A stretch of DNA of 64,000 nt from the NCBI GenBank assembly GCA_030267965.1, contig BRYA01000490.1:1-64000 (forward strand). Reading direction: 5' to 3'. Under the pieces are notes generated by a model. That model saw nothing but the letters and a program-made list of their open reading frames with translations, did not search any database and was not told the origin of the DNA. Below, piece by piece: positions 31,152 to 41,557 of this stretch. The DNA comes from Triparma columacea. Its lineage: Eukaryota > Sar > Bolidophyceae > Parmales > Triparmaceae. Every line of letters begins with the position of its first letter. Positions within the stretch are counted from its first letter, which is position 1. The position numbers were made by a program, and so were the translations under genes.

Positions 31152-34100
31152 ATGTCTGGCTTTGAGAACCTCATTGAAGACTCTTCCTCCGACGATGGAT
31201 CGGAGTACCTTTATCAATCGGGTTTTGATCACGTGAACGGGAACGGAACATTCAATTTGGCAACTTCTGTGGCAGGAAAGGCCGCTGAGTGGGAGGTGCC
31301 AAAGGCACAGCAAAGGAAGCTGGCTAGGGAGGAGCGTAAAACTACGATGAACCCACTGGCTTTTGTTGCCTATGCGGACGAAGAGGGTAAGCGAGCCCAA
31401 GGGTCTCCAAACGCCACAAATTCAAAATCAACTTGCACTAACAGATCCTCCTCGCCCTTTCCTCCACCGCCCCACAGGGTACATCTTTCATTGCACGCCG
31501 AGTACCAAACAGGAATGCATCGCTCGGGGTCTCTTCGGAACCGCCATGTCCATGGAGCACGAGTACCACGGCGTGCGCCCTGGGAGCATCCTTTACCTCT
31601 TTGACATCCAAAATAAGTTCCTTTACGGTCCGTACGTCGCAACTACCAGGATGGCAACCTATGAAGAGAAGGCGTGGGAGGGGCGCTTTAAGTGCCAGGT
31701 GAAGTTCAAGGAGATTGACTTGGTCCCTCCCACATCTAAGCCCCTTGAGGAAATCAAGACGCTCATGAAAGGTGAGATATACCTGAAAATATCGAGCCGG
31801 TCGACTGGACCTATCAAACTTATTGCTAACCCCTGAGTATCCCATAACAATGCGCACCGGCAGGCACAATCACTTTCCTCCCCCCGCCTGACCAAGCTGA
31901 ATTGACGGAGTATTTTGCCGGCTACACCCCTGAACACAAAACCAACCGAAAACAACCCAAACCATTTTCACAACCCCAAACATTTTCACACGCGGGCTCA
32001 GGAGAGCAGCCACCTGTCCCGCCCTCCTCCTCTTACCCTCCTCGACCCGGCAAAACCCCCCCCCAAGGCTACCTGTGCAAATTGTGTAAAATTCCAGGGC
32101 ATTTCTTCGTCGATTGTGCTCTTTACGTGAAGGAAGAAGAATTCCACAAGGATTCTGCTCCACCTGGCTTGGCTGCTCCACCTGGCTTGGCTGCTCCACC
32201 TGGCTTGGCGCAAACGTCTTCTCCTAAACCCTTCCGCCCGCCCCCCGGCAGAGTTCCCCCGCCAGGCTACCTCTGCAAGTTGTGCCGGAAGCCAGGTCAT
32301 TTCTTTACCGACTGTAAACATTACGTGGATGACGAAGAATTCTACAAGGATTCACATAAATCTCAAACAGCTGGTGCAAAATCTTGGAAGACCCCCCCGC
32401 CAGGCTATGTGTGTAAAATTTGCAGGAAGCCGGGCCACTTCATGAACGATTGTGAACATTTCGTGGAAGACAACGAATTCTACAAGGACTCCCCTGGGGG
32501 GGTCTTTCAAAAGTCTCCCAAAAAAACTAGTGCCCCCGCTCCGGTCAACTCCCCTCCAGGTTCCCCTCTTGGCCCCAGCTACCTCCACCAAGGTTCTGCC
32601 CCCCCCGCCGCCCCACCAGGGATAGTAAGCATATCCAGCAAGTCCACGCACGAATACACCGTGGTGTCCCAGGACCACGGGCGTATGCGAAGGGCCCAGC
32701 GCGACATTTCGAAGCGGGACCTTCAGAAAGCTAGGTGAGATTGAAGATGGAAGATGAAGATGGGAACGATGCCACACGCGACGAACGCTTATGCACTAAT
32801 GCACGTAACCTGTCCTCCCCTCTCAGAAAATACGGGGTCAGGAAGCGTGGCTATGACGGCGCTGATGGTTCGGCCCGTTATATTTACAGCTACGACGGCA
32901 TCTGCTATGTAACGGACGAGACGGGGAGGATCGAGATCACCGCATTCTTGGAGAATGTCAACGCGACCCCGAAGACCCTCACCCCCGACGATCAGTACTA
33001 TCACCAACAGTTCTTGGCAGCTGTTGCAGACAAGACCAAGTGGAGGTCGCACACGGTCCTCGTCATCGACATGAGCGATTCCATGAAATTGACCGACGTC
33101 CCTGGGTACGTTGGGCAGCGCTCGCGTGCGGAGCACGTTTTTAACACGTTGGCGCTGGACTTCATCCAAACAAGAATCAGCACCCAAGAGGCTTCAGGGA
33201 CCGACGTAATTTCTGTCATCCTCATGCAAGAGACTGCCACAATTGCCATCAGGCACAAACCAACCGACAACGTGCTGTACAACGAAGTATTGAAGCTTAA
33301 GATGAAGACCATGCCAGTGGGTCACGGCAATTACCTCCCAGCTATTGATGCGGCGAAGGCGCTGCTCGACTACAACTCGTCAGCAGCTTGCGCGCTTGGG
33401 CTCTTCTTCTTGTCCGACGGGAAGCCCTCGGACCCAACGCCAAAGGGAACGGAGGGAACGGCCGCCGGCGTGGCGATGGCAAACTGCAAGCGCATTGGTG
33501 AGCGGTTCGGGAACCTCGCATCGGAATATGGAAGGCGCCTTAGCGTTGCCACGGTCGGCTTTGGACCTAAGGACGTTGATTATTCGGTCCTCAGAACGAT
33601 GGCACAAGTTGCCACTGAGTACGGCTGCAAAGCCAATTTCAGCCAGCCGGGGAGGGACACAAAAGCGCTCGAAAATGTCATGATGAGCTTGACGACTTCG
33701 ATCACAGAGACCCAAACTGAGCTGATTTCAAAGTTGAAAGTGACAGGAGCCCGAAATGTTAGACAGGTTGTGCGCAAGTCTGCTGAGGAAGGGGTTTCAG
33801 ATGCCAAGTCGGATTTGTCCCAGTGGAAAATATTCGACAGAGAAGCAAACCAGCTGAAGAAGTTCACTTATGACATTGACATTAACAAATTCATTGCTGC
33901 TGAAATCCCCGAAAACATCAAGAAGTTCTACATCCACAGAAAAGCCATGGGCGAAGGCGCCGAACGCATCGTGAATGAGTTCGTCGAGGTCACTGCACTG
34001 GGTAATGTAGTCGGCGACCATTTGGTGTATAAGCAGAGCCGCTTCGAGGACGACGTGGATCAGTCGGCGATCGAAAAGTTCGGCCCTTTGCTAGCACAAG

Positions 34101-35758
34101 CGATGCGCAAAAGACCCAGAGAGATTGAAATATTCATGGGTACGCAACGAAAGGCTGCATTCATAGCTGACAAGTTCAACATCTTGCTCGATAGGTTTCT
34201 TTCCAAGCGAGGCAACAAAGTTCCGAGGATAGAGTATCTAGAGGTCTGGCTTTATGAACACTTCATCGAGGGAGAGGGACTAGTTTGTGGATTAGTAGAG
34301 AAGTATCTCGAAGGTAAATACCAGAAATGGAACACCAACGCGGGTTACGTGCGCGGGGGGGGGGAAACTATCAAGAAGGACAACGAGGAATTCCCTGACC
34401 TCGCCTCTACCATGATTGAAGAAGGAGACGAAGACGAAGAAGAAGACGACGACGACGACGATGATTTCATTGACGTTACGCAAGTAACGCCCTCGGAGGC
34501 TTGCCAAGCGTTCTCGCACTTTTCGTGGGTGTTTTCTAGGCACAAATTGCTCGTCTGTGATCTGCAGGGAATCGTTGACAACAAAGACAAACTCAAGCCG
34601 CCTATACTGCGACTCACCGACCCAGTAATTCATAGCCGTTCGACCAAGGAGAAGAAGGATGCTTGGGTTAAGAAGTTTGGTAGGACGGACGGGGGAAATA
34701 AGGGAATGAACCAGTTCTTCGAGACCCACGTTTGCGGCCCGCTTTGCAAGGCGTTGAAGCTAGAAGAGCGCCCTGATTCGGTTAGTAATGGCGAGGCTAA
34801 GGGGTGGGAGGGTTTGTTGGGAATGGCTATTTCGGCAGAGCAAAGGAAGGCCGAGAAGGAAAAGGCGAGGAAAGAAAGGGCTGCCAAGAAAGAGGCCCTG
34901 GAGAAGGAGAAGAGAAGGCTAGAGAAGGAGGCGCGGCAGAAAAAGGAGGAGGAGAGGAGAAAGGCGATGGCCGAGAAGAAGGCGGAGGAACAGAAGGAAA
35001 GGGAAGCTGGAAGAGCTGAGGCCGAGAGGGAGATGAAGGAAATCGAAGAGAGAATCAAGGCTGTCAAGCAAGAGAAGCTCGAGAAGGCTAGGATGGAGAA
35101 GGAGAGGGAAATTGCCAAGAAAAAGGCCAAGGAGGAAAAGTTGGAGGCTGAAAAGCGGGAGATGGAGCTACGGAAGGAAGAGCAGAGGCAAATTACGGCT
35201 GAATTGATGAGGCCATTTTGCGATTTCTGTGCTAAGGGGGACTTGCGTGCTGCCAAGCTTACGAGGGAGGAGGGGCTAGACTTTTTCGACGTGAACTACG
35301 TTGACAAGGAGAACGACAACTACACCCCACTTCACACCGCGTGTGAGAGTGGAAACCTGAACTTGGTGAAATGGCTAGTTGCCGACCTAGAAGCCGACGT
35401 CAATGTGGTAGAGGTGGACGGCTTTTCCCCTCTTATCATTGCCGCGTCTCAAGGCGAGAGCGAGATTGTGAAATATTTAGTGACGAAAACTACTGCAAAT
35501 GTGGACTTGCCCGATGTCGATGGAAACAATGCTCTCCATAGAGCTGCCAACGTAGGCAATCTGGATATTGTCAGGGTTTTGGTGGAGAACGGAAGTGCTA
35601 ACTTGAACATGAAGAGCGGGCGTGGTCGCACTGCACTCGAAATCGCCCAAATCAAAGAAAACACAGCAGTCGTCTTGTACTTGGAGGCCGCTGGGGCGGG
35701 TGTTAAGAAGGGAGGGGGACTCTTAAGGAAGAAGAAGGTGAAGAGAATGGAAATGTGA
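31152..35758 (+). CDS. DCD domain - three CCHC knuckles - vWA - alpha-kinase - coiled coil - ankyrin fusion protein (1,443 aa, four exons)
   Basis: Exons 31152-31386, 31478-31771, 31864-32734 and 32827-35758 join in phase, each intron about 91 nt. Order: acidic N-terminus; DCD domain (about 79-175: GYIFHCTPSTKQECIARGLF, GSILYLFDIQNKFLYGPYVA), known from plant stress and cell-death proteins; CCHC zinc knuckles near 247, 312 and 360 (CKLCKIPGHFFVDC pattern); vWA domain (about 538-740) with an intact MIDAS DMSDS; alpha-kinase domain (about 800-1110: FIAAEIPENIKKFY, YLEGKYQKWNTNAGYV, QAFSHFSWVFSRHKLLVCDL, HVCGPLCKAL); acidic linker; a long Lys/Glu coiled coil (about 1125-1265); ankyrin repeats (about 1270-1420). 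vWA plus alpha-kinase is known (Dictyostelium VwkA). Substrate is unknown; RNA- or stress-linked kinase signalling is inferred. Confidence 0.85.
32157..32210 (+). repeat. 18-bp in-frame tandem repeat, three copies
   Basis: GCTCCACCTGGCTTGGCT occurs three times (the last copy ends GCG) and encodes APPGLA units between the first and second zinc knuckles of the alpha-kinase fusion. Near-identity of the copies suggests recent expansion. Confidence 0.85.
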
Positions 35759-35782
35759 GAAAGTATTTGAAAGTATTGGAAG

Positions 35783-35844
35783 TGGGAGAGAGAAAGAGAG
35801 AAGGAGAGAAGGGGGGGGGGGGAGAGAAAGAGAGAGAGAGAGAG
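35783..35844. repeat. GA-rich microsatellite
   Basis: GAGAGA/AAGAGAG runs with a G-run lie just after the stop codon of the alpha-kinase fusion, in its 3' UTR. Confidence 0.7.
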
Positions 35845-36039
35845 TAAGCGTGCGCTGAGGGTTCAAGCGAAGCATGTTTTCTGCTGAATCATGAATTTTC
35901 TTAAGTCGAGGTGTAGCAGCCCGATAAACCTAGGATGTAGGTCGCTGTGACCCTGCGAATCGAGATTAACCTCTAGGAGATCTCTAGGAATGTCCAAGTT
36001 TTTGATCCGAGAAAGCGACAAATTCTGTTGTGAGGAATT

Positions 36040-38331
36040 ATGTTTCTGGGGTACATATTAGGTTTATGGCTGCTAAACTTGGTGGTAATAGTTACCGGTG
36101 ACGCAAACCCAGAGGTTTGCAGCGCCTGCGTCATCGTTGTTGGCCTTGTTCAGCAGGCTGAGCTTCAGGGTCAATTGGCTGATGCATTGAAATCTCACTG
36201 CCCTGGCGGCACTGTAGCGCAACGCGCTTGTTACGCGGGAGTTGATCGGTTAATGATGGGCGTCGAGGAAAAGGCCGTCCCCGAAGAGATCTGCCTTTCT
36301 GCTGGGCTGTGCTCAAATCCACAGTGTCAACTCTTCAAGAATTGGCCAGTGAAGGACCTCCCGGAGCCTCTTCCCGATTGGCCCACAACGAGGCGTATGC
36401 TTGAGCAGCACCAGAAGACTATCTACATCAATCGTCACGGAGAAAAGAAGTGGTCCCTCGGTTGCCTCAATGAACAAGGACAGGCTCGCTCAGAATACAT
36501 CGCTTCGTCTGTCTACAATGGCGAAAACTATTTAGCTCCCGACGCCATCTTTGCCTGCCAGTACGACGACCCGATCGACTGTGAGCGCTGCAAGGAGACA
36601 GTTACGCCCCTCTCAGCAAAGACCGGCCTTCCTATTGTCTTTGACTACGGCTATCGTAAGGTTCTGGGGGGGAACAAGGGAGCAGCCAAGGCAATGAAGG
36701 AGAAACTGAAGACGGCTGACACTGTCGTCGTCGCCTGGGAGCACAACAACATTAACCCACTCACCGAAGCTTTGGGCGTTGATAGTGGCCTTCTTGACAG
36801 TTGGCCCGAAAGTGACTATGATTCCATATATACGCTCAAGTTCGACGCCAAAAGCCTCGAGCTCCTAAGTTTTACGAAATCTTCAGAGGGTTTCAGTGAG
36901 AAGAAAAAAAGCAATGCCCACAGCTCCATGAAGAGCGTCACAAAGGCCCTCTTTATCGACGTGCTCAACACTCTCACTGACAATGCATATGATGCTTCTT
37001 CTGTTTCTACCACCGAGGATTTCGGGCTTCCCAAGATCGCCCTGCCTTATCTCGCAGTAGCAAACCTTAAAGCGTTGTCCTCTAGCAGTCTTGAAGACAG
37101 CGAGTGCGATAGATTTAACGTCACGTGCCGGCTCGACGCCTTCGCCAACTACCACGAACCCCTCGCCGACAGGGACGGCGACGTTTTCTCTGCCGAGGGA
37201 AAAGATGTGCTTAGGGGAACGCATTGGCGCGGGATTGACTGCAACGATAAAGACGCCAGCATCCATCCCGGCGTTAGCGGGGTGGAGGAAGAGGTTTCAG
37301 GTCAAGATATTAACTGCAACGGAATTTTCGGGGGTAATGAAACAGGGACCTTCGAGAGCATATTTTGCGATGCGAGTGACCCCCGTGGAGTTATCATCCT
37401 TGGGGATAGCGCGACAGCTCACTTTCACGTACCTCCAGCGTGGTTGACAGCCAAGAGCCTTGACTTCTCCAACATTGTCCTCAAAGTTTTGGATGAGCTT
37501 GACTATCCTCAGTGCAGCTGGGGCACGGGCCACGCAGACCCGGAGGACTGCCCTTACCAGCACCCGGTCCCTGGGATTGATGGAGTGTTCTCAATATATG
37601 AAGGCATGAGGCAGAGGAACCGTTGCAACACGAACGACTACCAGAACATAGGTGTGAATGGAGCAAGGATCACAGCAAGTATGAATTTGGCAAAGAGTCT
37701 TCAGAGGGACACTGTTAGGGACAAACCAGCCCTTGTTTGGTTGTCCTTGATGGGAAATGACGTTTGCAACGGTCACGAAGGATTTGATCACATGACGACC
37801 CCGGAGACATACTACGAAAAGGCAATGGAGACATTGAGGGAATTAGACACCAAACTTCCGTCCGGATCATTCGTGGTGACCCCTGGAATGTTCGACGGCG
37901 TTCTCTTATACGACACCATGCATGCGCAGCAGCACCCCTTAGGAACAACGTACGAGGCCCTCTATGACTTTATGAACTGCCTGGGGGAGTCGCCCTGCTG
38001 GGGATGGCTCAACAGCGACATTAGCGTGAGAAGGAAGACCCAGGATATTGCCAATAGCTTGAACGAAGTTTCAAGGCAGCTTGAGTCGGAGGATTTCCAA
38101 AACTTCAAGTTTCTATTTTACGAGGTCCCGTGGAAGGAGATGTTTGCGGAGTACGCCAAGAGCGGGGAACCCCTCACGAATCTTATCGAGAAAGTTGATG
38201 GGTTCCATCCTAGCCAAGCCGGCAATGCGCTGTTTGCACAGAATTTCTTTGGGTGGCTTGAGAGGGAGCACGAGGAGAGTCTCGGCGGCACGAACCCTTT
38301 CAACGACGAGATCGACAGCATCTTCTTCTGA
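36040..38331 (+). CDS. Acyloxyacyl hydrolase-like protein with an inserted histidine-phosphatase-like domain (763 aa)
   Basis: Acyloxyacyl hydrolase removes secondary acyl chains from lipid A and also acts on other glycerolipids. Single exon. Residues 1-20 are a signal peptide; about 22-105 form a saposin-B domain (six Cys, VCSACVIVVGLVQQAEL). The calcium-binding loop (DRDGDVFSAEGKD, RGIDCNDKDASIHPG) and the GDSL-type hydrolase match AOAH closely: GVIILGDSATAHFHVPP (catalytic Ser), DYQNIGVNGAR, SLMGNDVCNGH and VDGFHPSQAGNAL (Asp/His). Between saposin and calcium loop, about 200 extra residues (about 125-330) contain YINRHGEKKW (RHG) and VVVAWEHNNINPL, the two His motifs of histidine phosphatases. 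Normal AOAH is about 575 residues, so the insertion explains the excess length. A secreted or endolysosomal lipase is inferred. Confidence 0.85.
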   Translation: MFLGYILGLWLLNLVVIVTGDANPEVCSACVIVVGLVQQAELQGQLADALKSHCPGGTVAQRACYAGVDRLMMGVEEKAVPEEICLSAGLCSNPQCQLFKNWPVKDLPEPLPDWPTTRRMLEQHQKTIYINRHGEKKWSLGCLNEQGQARSEYIASSVYNGENYLAPDAIFACQYDDPIDCERCKETVTPLSAKTGLPIVFDYGYRKVLGGNKGAAKAMKEKLKTADTVVVAWEHNNINPLTEALGVDSGLLDSWPESDYDSIYTLKFDAKSLELLSFTKSSEGFSEKKKSNAHSSMKSVTKALFIDVLNTLTDNAYDASSVSTTEDFGLPKIALPYLAVANLKALSSSSLEDSECDRFNVTCRLDAFANYHEPLADRDGDVFSAEGKDVLRGTHWRGIDCNDKDASIHPGVSGVEEEVSGQDINCNGIFGGNETGTFESIFCDASDPRGVIILGDSATAHFHVPPAWLTAKSLDFSNIVLKVLDELDYPQCSWGTGHADPEDCPYQHPVPGIDGVFSIYEGMRQRNRCNTNDYQNIGVNGARITASMNLAKSLQRDTVRDKPALVWLSLMGNDVCNGHEGFDHMTTPETYYEKAMETLRELDTKLPSGSFVVTPGMFDGVLLYDTMHAQQHPLGTTYEALYDFMNCLGESPCWGWLNSDISVRRKTQDIANSLNEVSRQLESEDFQNFKFLFYEVPWKEMFAEYAKSGEPLTNLIEKVDGFHPSQAGNALFAQNFFGWLEREHEESLGGTNPFNDEIDSIFF

Positions 38332-38627
38332 GGCGGTGGAAGGAAGGATAAGTATGAACGATGGAGACCTTAAGTAATATCAACCATTGTTCCTACATGA
38401 ATCAACATTGGGTCGTGCAAAAATCGGGGTTGTGATTTTGAGAATTATTTCCCAAAATTGTTCTTTATTTGATTTCAATCTCTGAAAAGTTCATAGTGAC
38501 AAGTTTATTGCACCAAGCGCTTTAAAGCTTTTTATTACTACTCACAAACTCTTTATTACTCGCCTAAAGCCCATAAACAAAAAGAATAACCCAAGCACCC
38601 AAGCAAGACTCGGCTCATCGCAAAGGA
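38332..38627. other. Intergenic region, no gene seen
   Basis: About 296 bp, AT-rich, between two plus-strand genes. It holds the 3' end of the acyloxyacyl hydrolase gene and the promoter of the next gene. Confidence 0.4.
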
Positions 38628-39413
38628 ATGCCTATCACAGCCCACGACGCTGTCCGCTGCGCCGCCGGTATTACTGGGACACACCCCGTTCTCCACTGGG
38701 ACCTTCACGAGCGCAGGCGCCAGCTCGCAATCGAGTCATCCAACAGAGCCATGTCAGGGATCGCAACTTACACCTCTCAAATGGCAGGTGCTTCTGCAAA
38801 TATGGCCAGGATCACCGACGCTGCTACCGTTACCAGGAAGAGGTGGCGTTCACGCGAGCCAAGGAGTGTTTGGGGAAAGATCAACAAGAGGAGGCCTGCC
38901 TTGAACGCGTCTGACATCTTCGAGGTAAACCATAAGATGGACTCAATTTCCCCATATCACGCCAGGGCCATGGTCATGGAGGAGGAGGATTTCTGGGACG
39001 ACATGGAGGAGGATCTTTTCTGGGACGACCTTGCGACTGTAACTGACGAGCTATCGTGGACCCCTGATGTGTCCTCCTCCTCCTCCAGTGATTCTGATTC
39101 TGAGTGGGAGTCAGTCGCAGCGTTTGATCCTACCGCCGATTCCTCCGAAACAGGTTGGGAGGTTGTTGAGAGCGCTGTTCCTTCCTTCGCTGACGTCCTT
39201 CGTCGAAGGTCCAAGTGTTCGTCTAACGCTTCAAAAGCCACCGACACAACCGACAACTCCGTGGTCGTGACCAAGGCGCCTGTCCTTGCGAACGTTAAGA
39301 GGGGCATCTCGAATGAGGAGGAGGACGACTTCCTTTACGACGTCTACGACGACAGGAAGATGCAGAGGGGTGGGAAGGCAAAGCACCGTTTCAAGAGGGA
39401 GCGCAAGAAATAA
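38628..39413 (+). CDS. Acidic/Ser-rich protein of unknown function (261 aa)
   Basis: Single open frame from ATG 38628 to TAA 39413. The N-terminal about 100 residues are Ala/Thr/Arg-rich with a basic patch (RKRWRSREPRSVW). The middle is strongly acidic and aromatic (MEEEDFWDDMEEDLFWDDL) with a Ser run (SSSSSSDSDSEWESV). The C-terminus is basic (RGGKAKHRFKRERKK), like a nuclear localisation signal. No family is recognised. Regular codon use and the absence of stops support coding; a nuclear or adaptor role is only a guess. Confidence 0.6.
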   Translation: MPITAHDAVRCAAGITGTHPVLHWDLHERRRQLAIESSNRAMSGIATYTSQMAGASANMARITDAATVTRKRWRSREPRSVWGKINKRRPALNASDIFEVNHKMDSISPYHARAMVMEEEDFWDDMEEDLFWDDLATVTDELSWTPDVSSSSSSDSDSEWESVAAFDPTADSSETGWEVVESAVPSFADVLRRRSKCSSNASKATDTTDNSVVVTKAPVLANVKRGISNEEEDDFLYDVYDDRKMQRGGKAKHRFKRERKK

Positions 39414-39514
39414 ACTCGCACCCCCCTACTGCCATTTCCACCATGCGTGTATATTAGATTTGTTAATTAGATTTGTGACATTAGTATGTAAAAACAACAA
39501 CAAAATTATCCCCC

Positions 39515-41452
39515 CTAACTCTCCCCCTTCTCCTTCTTCCCCATCGTTTTCCCCCTCGTTTGTGGCGTGAGTTCCTCTTCCCCCCCTGTGCTGAGAATTT
39601 CGATGCTCGGGTCGAAGTCCCACAGTTCTTGCGGCGGCGCCCGACCCCTGTGGTCTGGTAGCTTGAGGGTTGAGGAGTCTGCGGGGGTTGAAGGCTTGGA
39701 CTTTTGGGACTTTCGCGTCTTCTTCTTCTTGGGGAGTTGATGATCGGAGGAGGAGGAGGAGGCGGGAACGTTGACATGTGGGAGGGTGACGTGGTCCGTG
39801 TCCAAGGGAGCGTTGGTCTCCGTGCCTTCGTCCTTTTTATGCTTGGCTGTCTTGCCTTCCTTTTTGTCTCCCAAGTTTTGTGCCTTCTTCACTGCCGGCT
39901 CACCCTTCATAGCCCTCCTGATGTCCTCCGTCCCTACGATGCCCCTACCCTGGCGCTCCATTTCGACCCTCTCCTCGTGCAAAGCGGCGGCCATGGCCTT
40001 TGCACGCTCTTCCTTTGACAAGCCGTTGCCGGCCTTCTTTTTCCTCCTCTTGCTCTTGGACGGCTTGGAAGTCGGCTTGGACTTGGCGGTAGATGTAGCG
40101 CCCATTTTCACCTTGTTTTGGCGCCCCATTTTTGCGTGTGGGTCCTGCTGCGGTTCCTGAACCTGGTGACTTTCCTCGTAATCAGACCCATCTGAGTCAC
40201 TGCTCTCACCCCCCTCATCCCTTTCATTTTTCTCTCTCTGGGTGTGGTTTTGGTTGTGGTGTACGTTGACCTTCTTCGGCGTCCAGAACATTTTAGTCCA
40301 CCTCTCCATCCCCCACCCTGTCCCCGCCCTCTCAACCTTCTTGCCGAACCTTTCCTCCTCGTCCCTCAAAACCTTCTCGCACTTTTGCATCAAGTACCAG
40401 TGCTCTTCGTCTACCGTCGAGAGGGCTTTCATTACCTCCCAGAGCTCATGGTCGATCGGGATCGCCTCTACGTTCTCCTTGCTCCTTGGCAGCAAGTACA
40501 TGCCTCCCCCTAGCTTCTGCTCCTGCGATGATGAGCGAAAAGGCGAGTCAAGGGGAGAGGTTGCGTTGGTTGGTTAGAGAACGTCACAGCGTCGCGCTCG
40601 AGGCAACATTTGGGAGAACGATAAACGGGAAATGCGTCCAACTACGCTCGCAGCACCTAGATTCGTCTTAGTGCTGTCTTTTGGTTTAGTCCGTTCTCAC
40701 CTCCCACTTGACCTCAAGGCCTTGCACCTTCATCTTTTCCCTCTTCTTCCTCTCCAATGCCTGCTTCCTCCTAGTGTCTGCCATGGCCTTCCTCACCGCC
40801 CCCCTCGCGAGGCACGGGAAGCAGAACGGGTTCCTTAGCCCCAGCTCAAAGTCAAACAGCTCCACCGTTGGCATTTGCCTAGAGGGGGCAAGGTCGTTTA
40901 TTATCTTTAGGAGGTAGTTCTCCCCGGATACAATGAAGGGCTCGGGGTTCACGAGACCGGAACGCCACTCTAAAACGGAAGATATCGCCTCAGTCGTGGC
41001 GTGACGGAGCTTGACCAAGGTAGTTAGGAAGAAGAGGGGATTGTAAGGTTTATAAGAGGCAGCCTTCTTAGCCTGAGGGACGAGGAAGTGAGTGAGAAAA
41101 GGGGAGTTAGGGGGAGACGGCACAAAAAAAGGCCTCAATTCATCACTTTCAAGCAAAGACACCTCACCTCCAAGACGAGATTCTCGAGGAGGCCCTCCCT
41201 TCTGCTAATAACTTGCAATAATTTAGCCTCCTTTTCGCTGTCAAACTGCTGGACCACGATTCCAAGCCCCGATCTGAAAGCCATGTTCGCCCCAACCGGG
41301 GGAGGCCCAGAATTATCGCCCTGAGGGTGAGGCGGTTGGGGAAGAGGTGAGAAAATTTGTTGTGAGGGGTAACGAACGTTGAGACTACACAAAATCGGCA
41401 ACCCAGTAGGGGATATTGTTCGTTGTGTGGTAAAACTTACGTATATGTCCAT
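39515..41452 (-). CDS. Unrecognised protein with conserved-looking helical core and charged tail (514 aa, five exons)
   Basis: Exons 41452-41441 (only MDIY), 41320-41168, 41072-40701 and 40522-39515; every junction is phase 0 and every donor GTGAG or GTAAG. (The four listed segments account for the whole frame.) The first about 180 residues form a compact helical region: GLGIVVQQFDSEKEAKLLQV, FFLTTLVKLRHATTEAISSV, FIVSGENYLLKIINDL. The rest is charged and low complexity, with basic blocks (SKSKRRKKKAGNGLSKEERA) and Ser/Asp/Glu stretches, suggesting a nuclear or scaffold protein. No family assigned. It is divergent from the ether-lipid fusion, with 105 bp between the two start codons. Confidence 0.65.
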
Positions 41453-41557
41453 TGAGGACGTTCAAGTTGGCAAATAACAGCTATTTGGGAGTGTGCCAGT
41501 CCTGAGCAGGTGCAGGGCGATTGGGATCAAGGGAGAAGCAAAAGAGGAGGAGCCAAG
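41453..41557. promoter_or_regulatory. Putative bidirectional promoter, 105 bp between start codons
   Basis: It must carry the promoters and 5' leaders of the 41452 (minus) and 41558 (plus) genes. No TATA box is seen. Confidence 0.5.

Noticed and set aside
34630..35256. 208-codon minus-strand Ser/Phe/Leu-rich open frame resembling a membrane protein
   Set aside because: It is the exact antisense of the Lys/Glu coiled coil of the alpha-kinase fusion.
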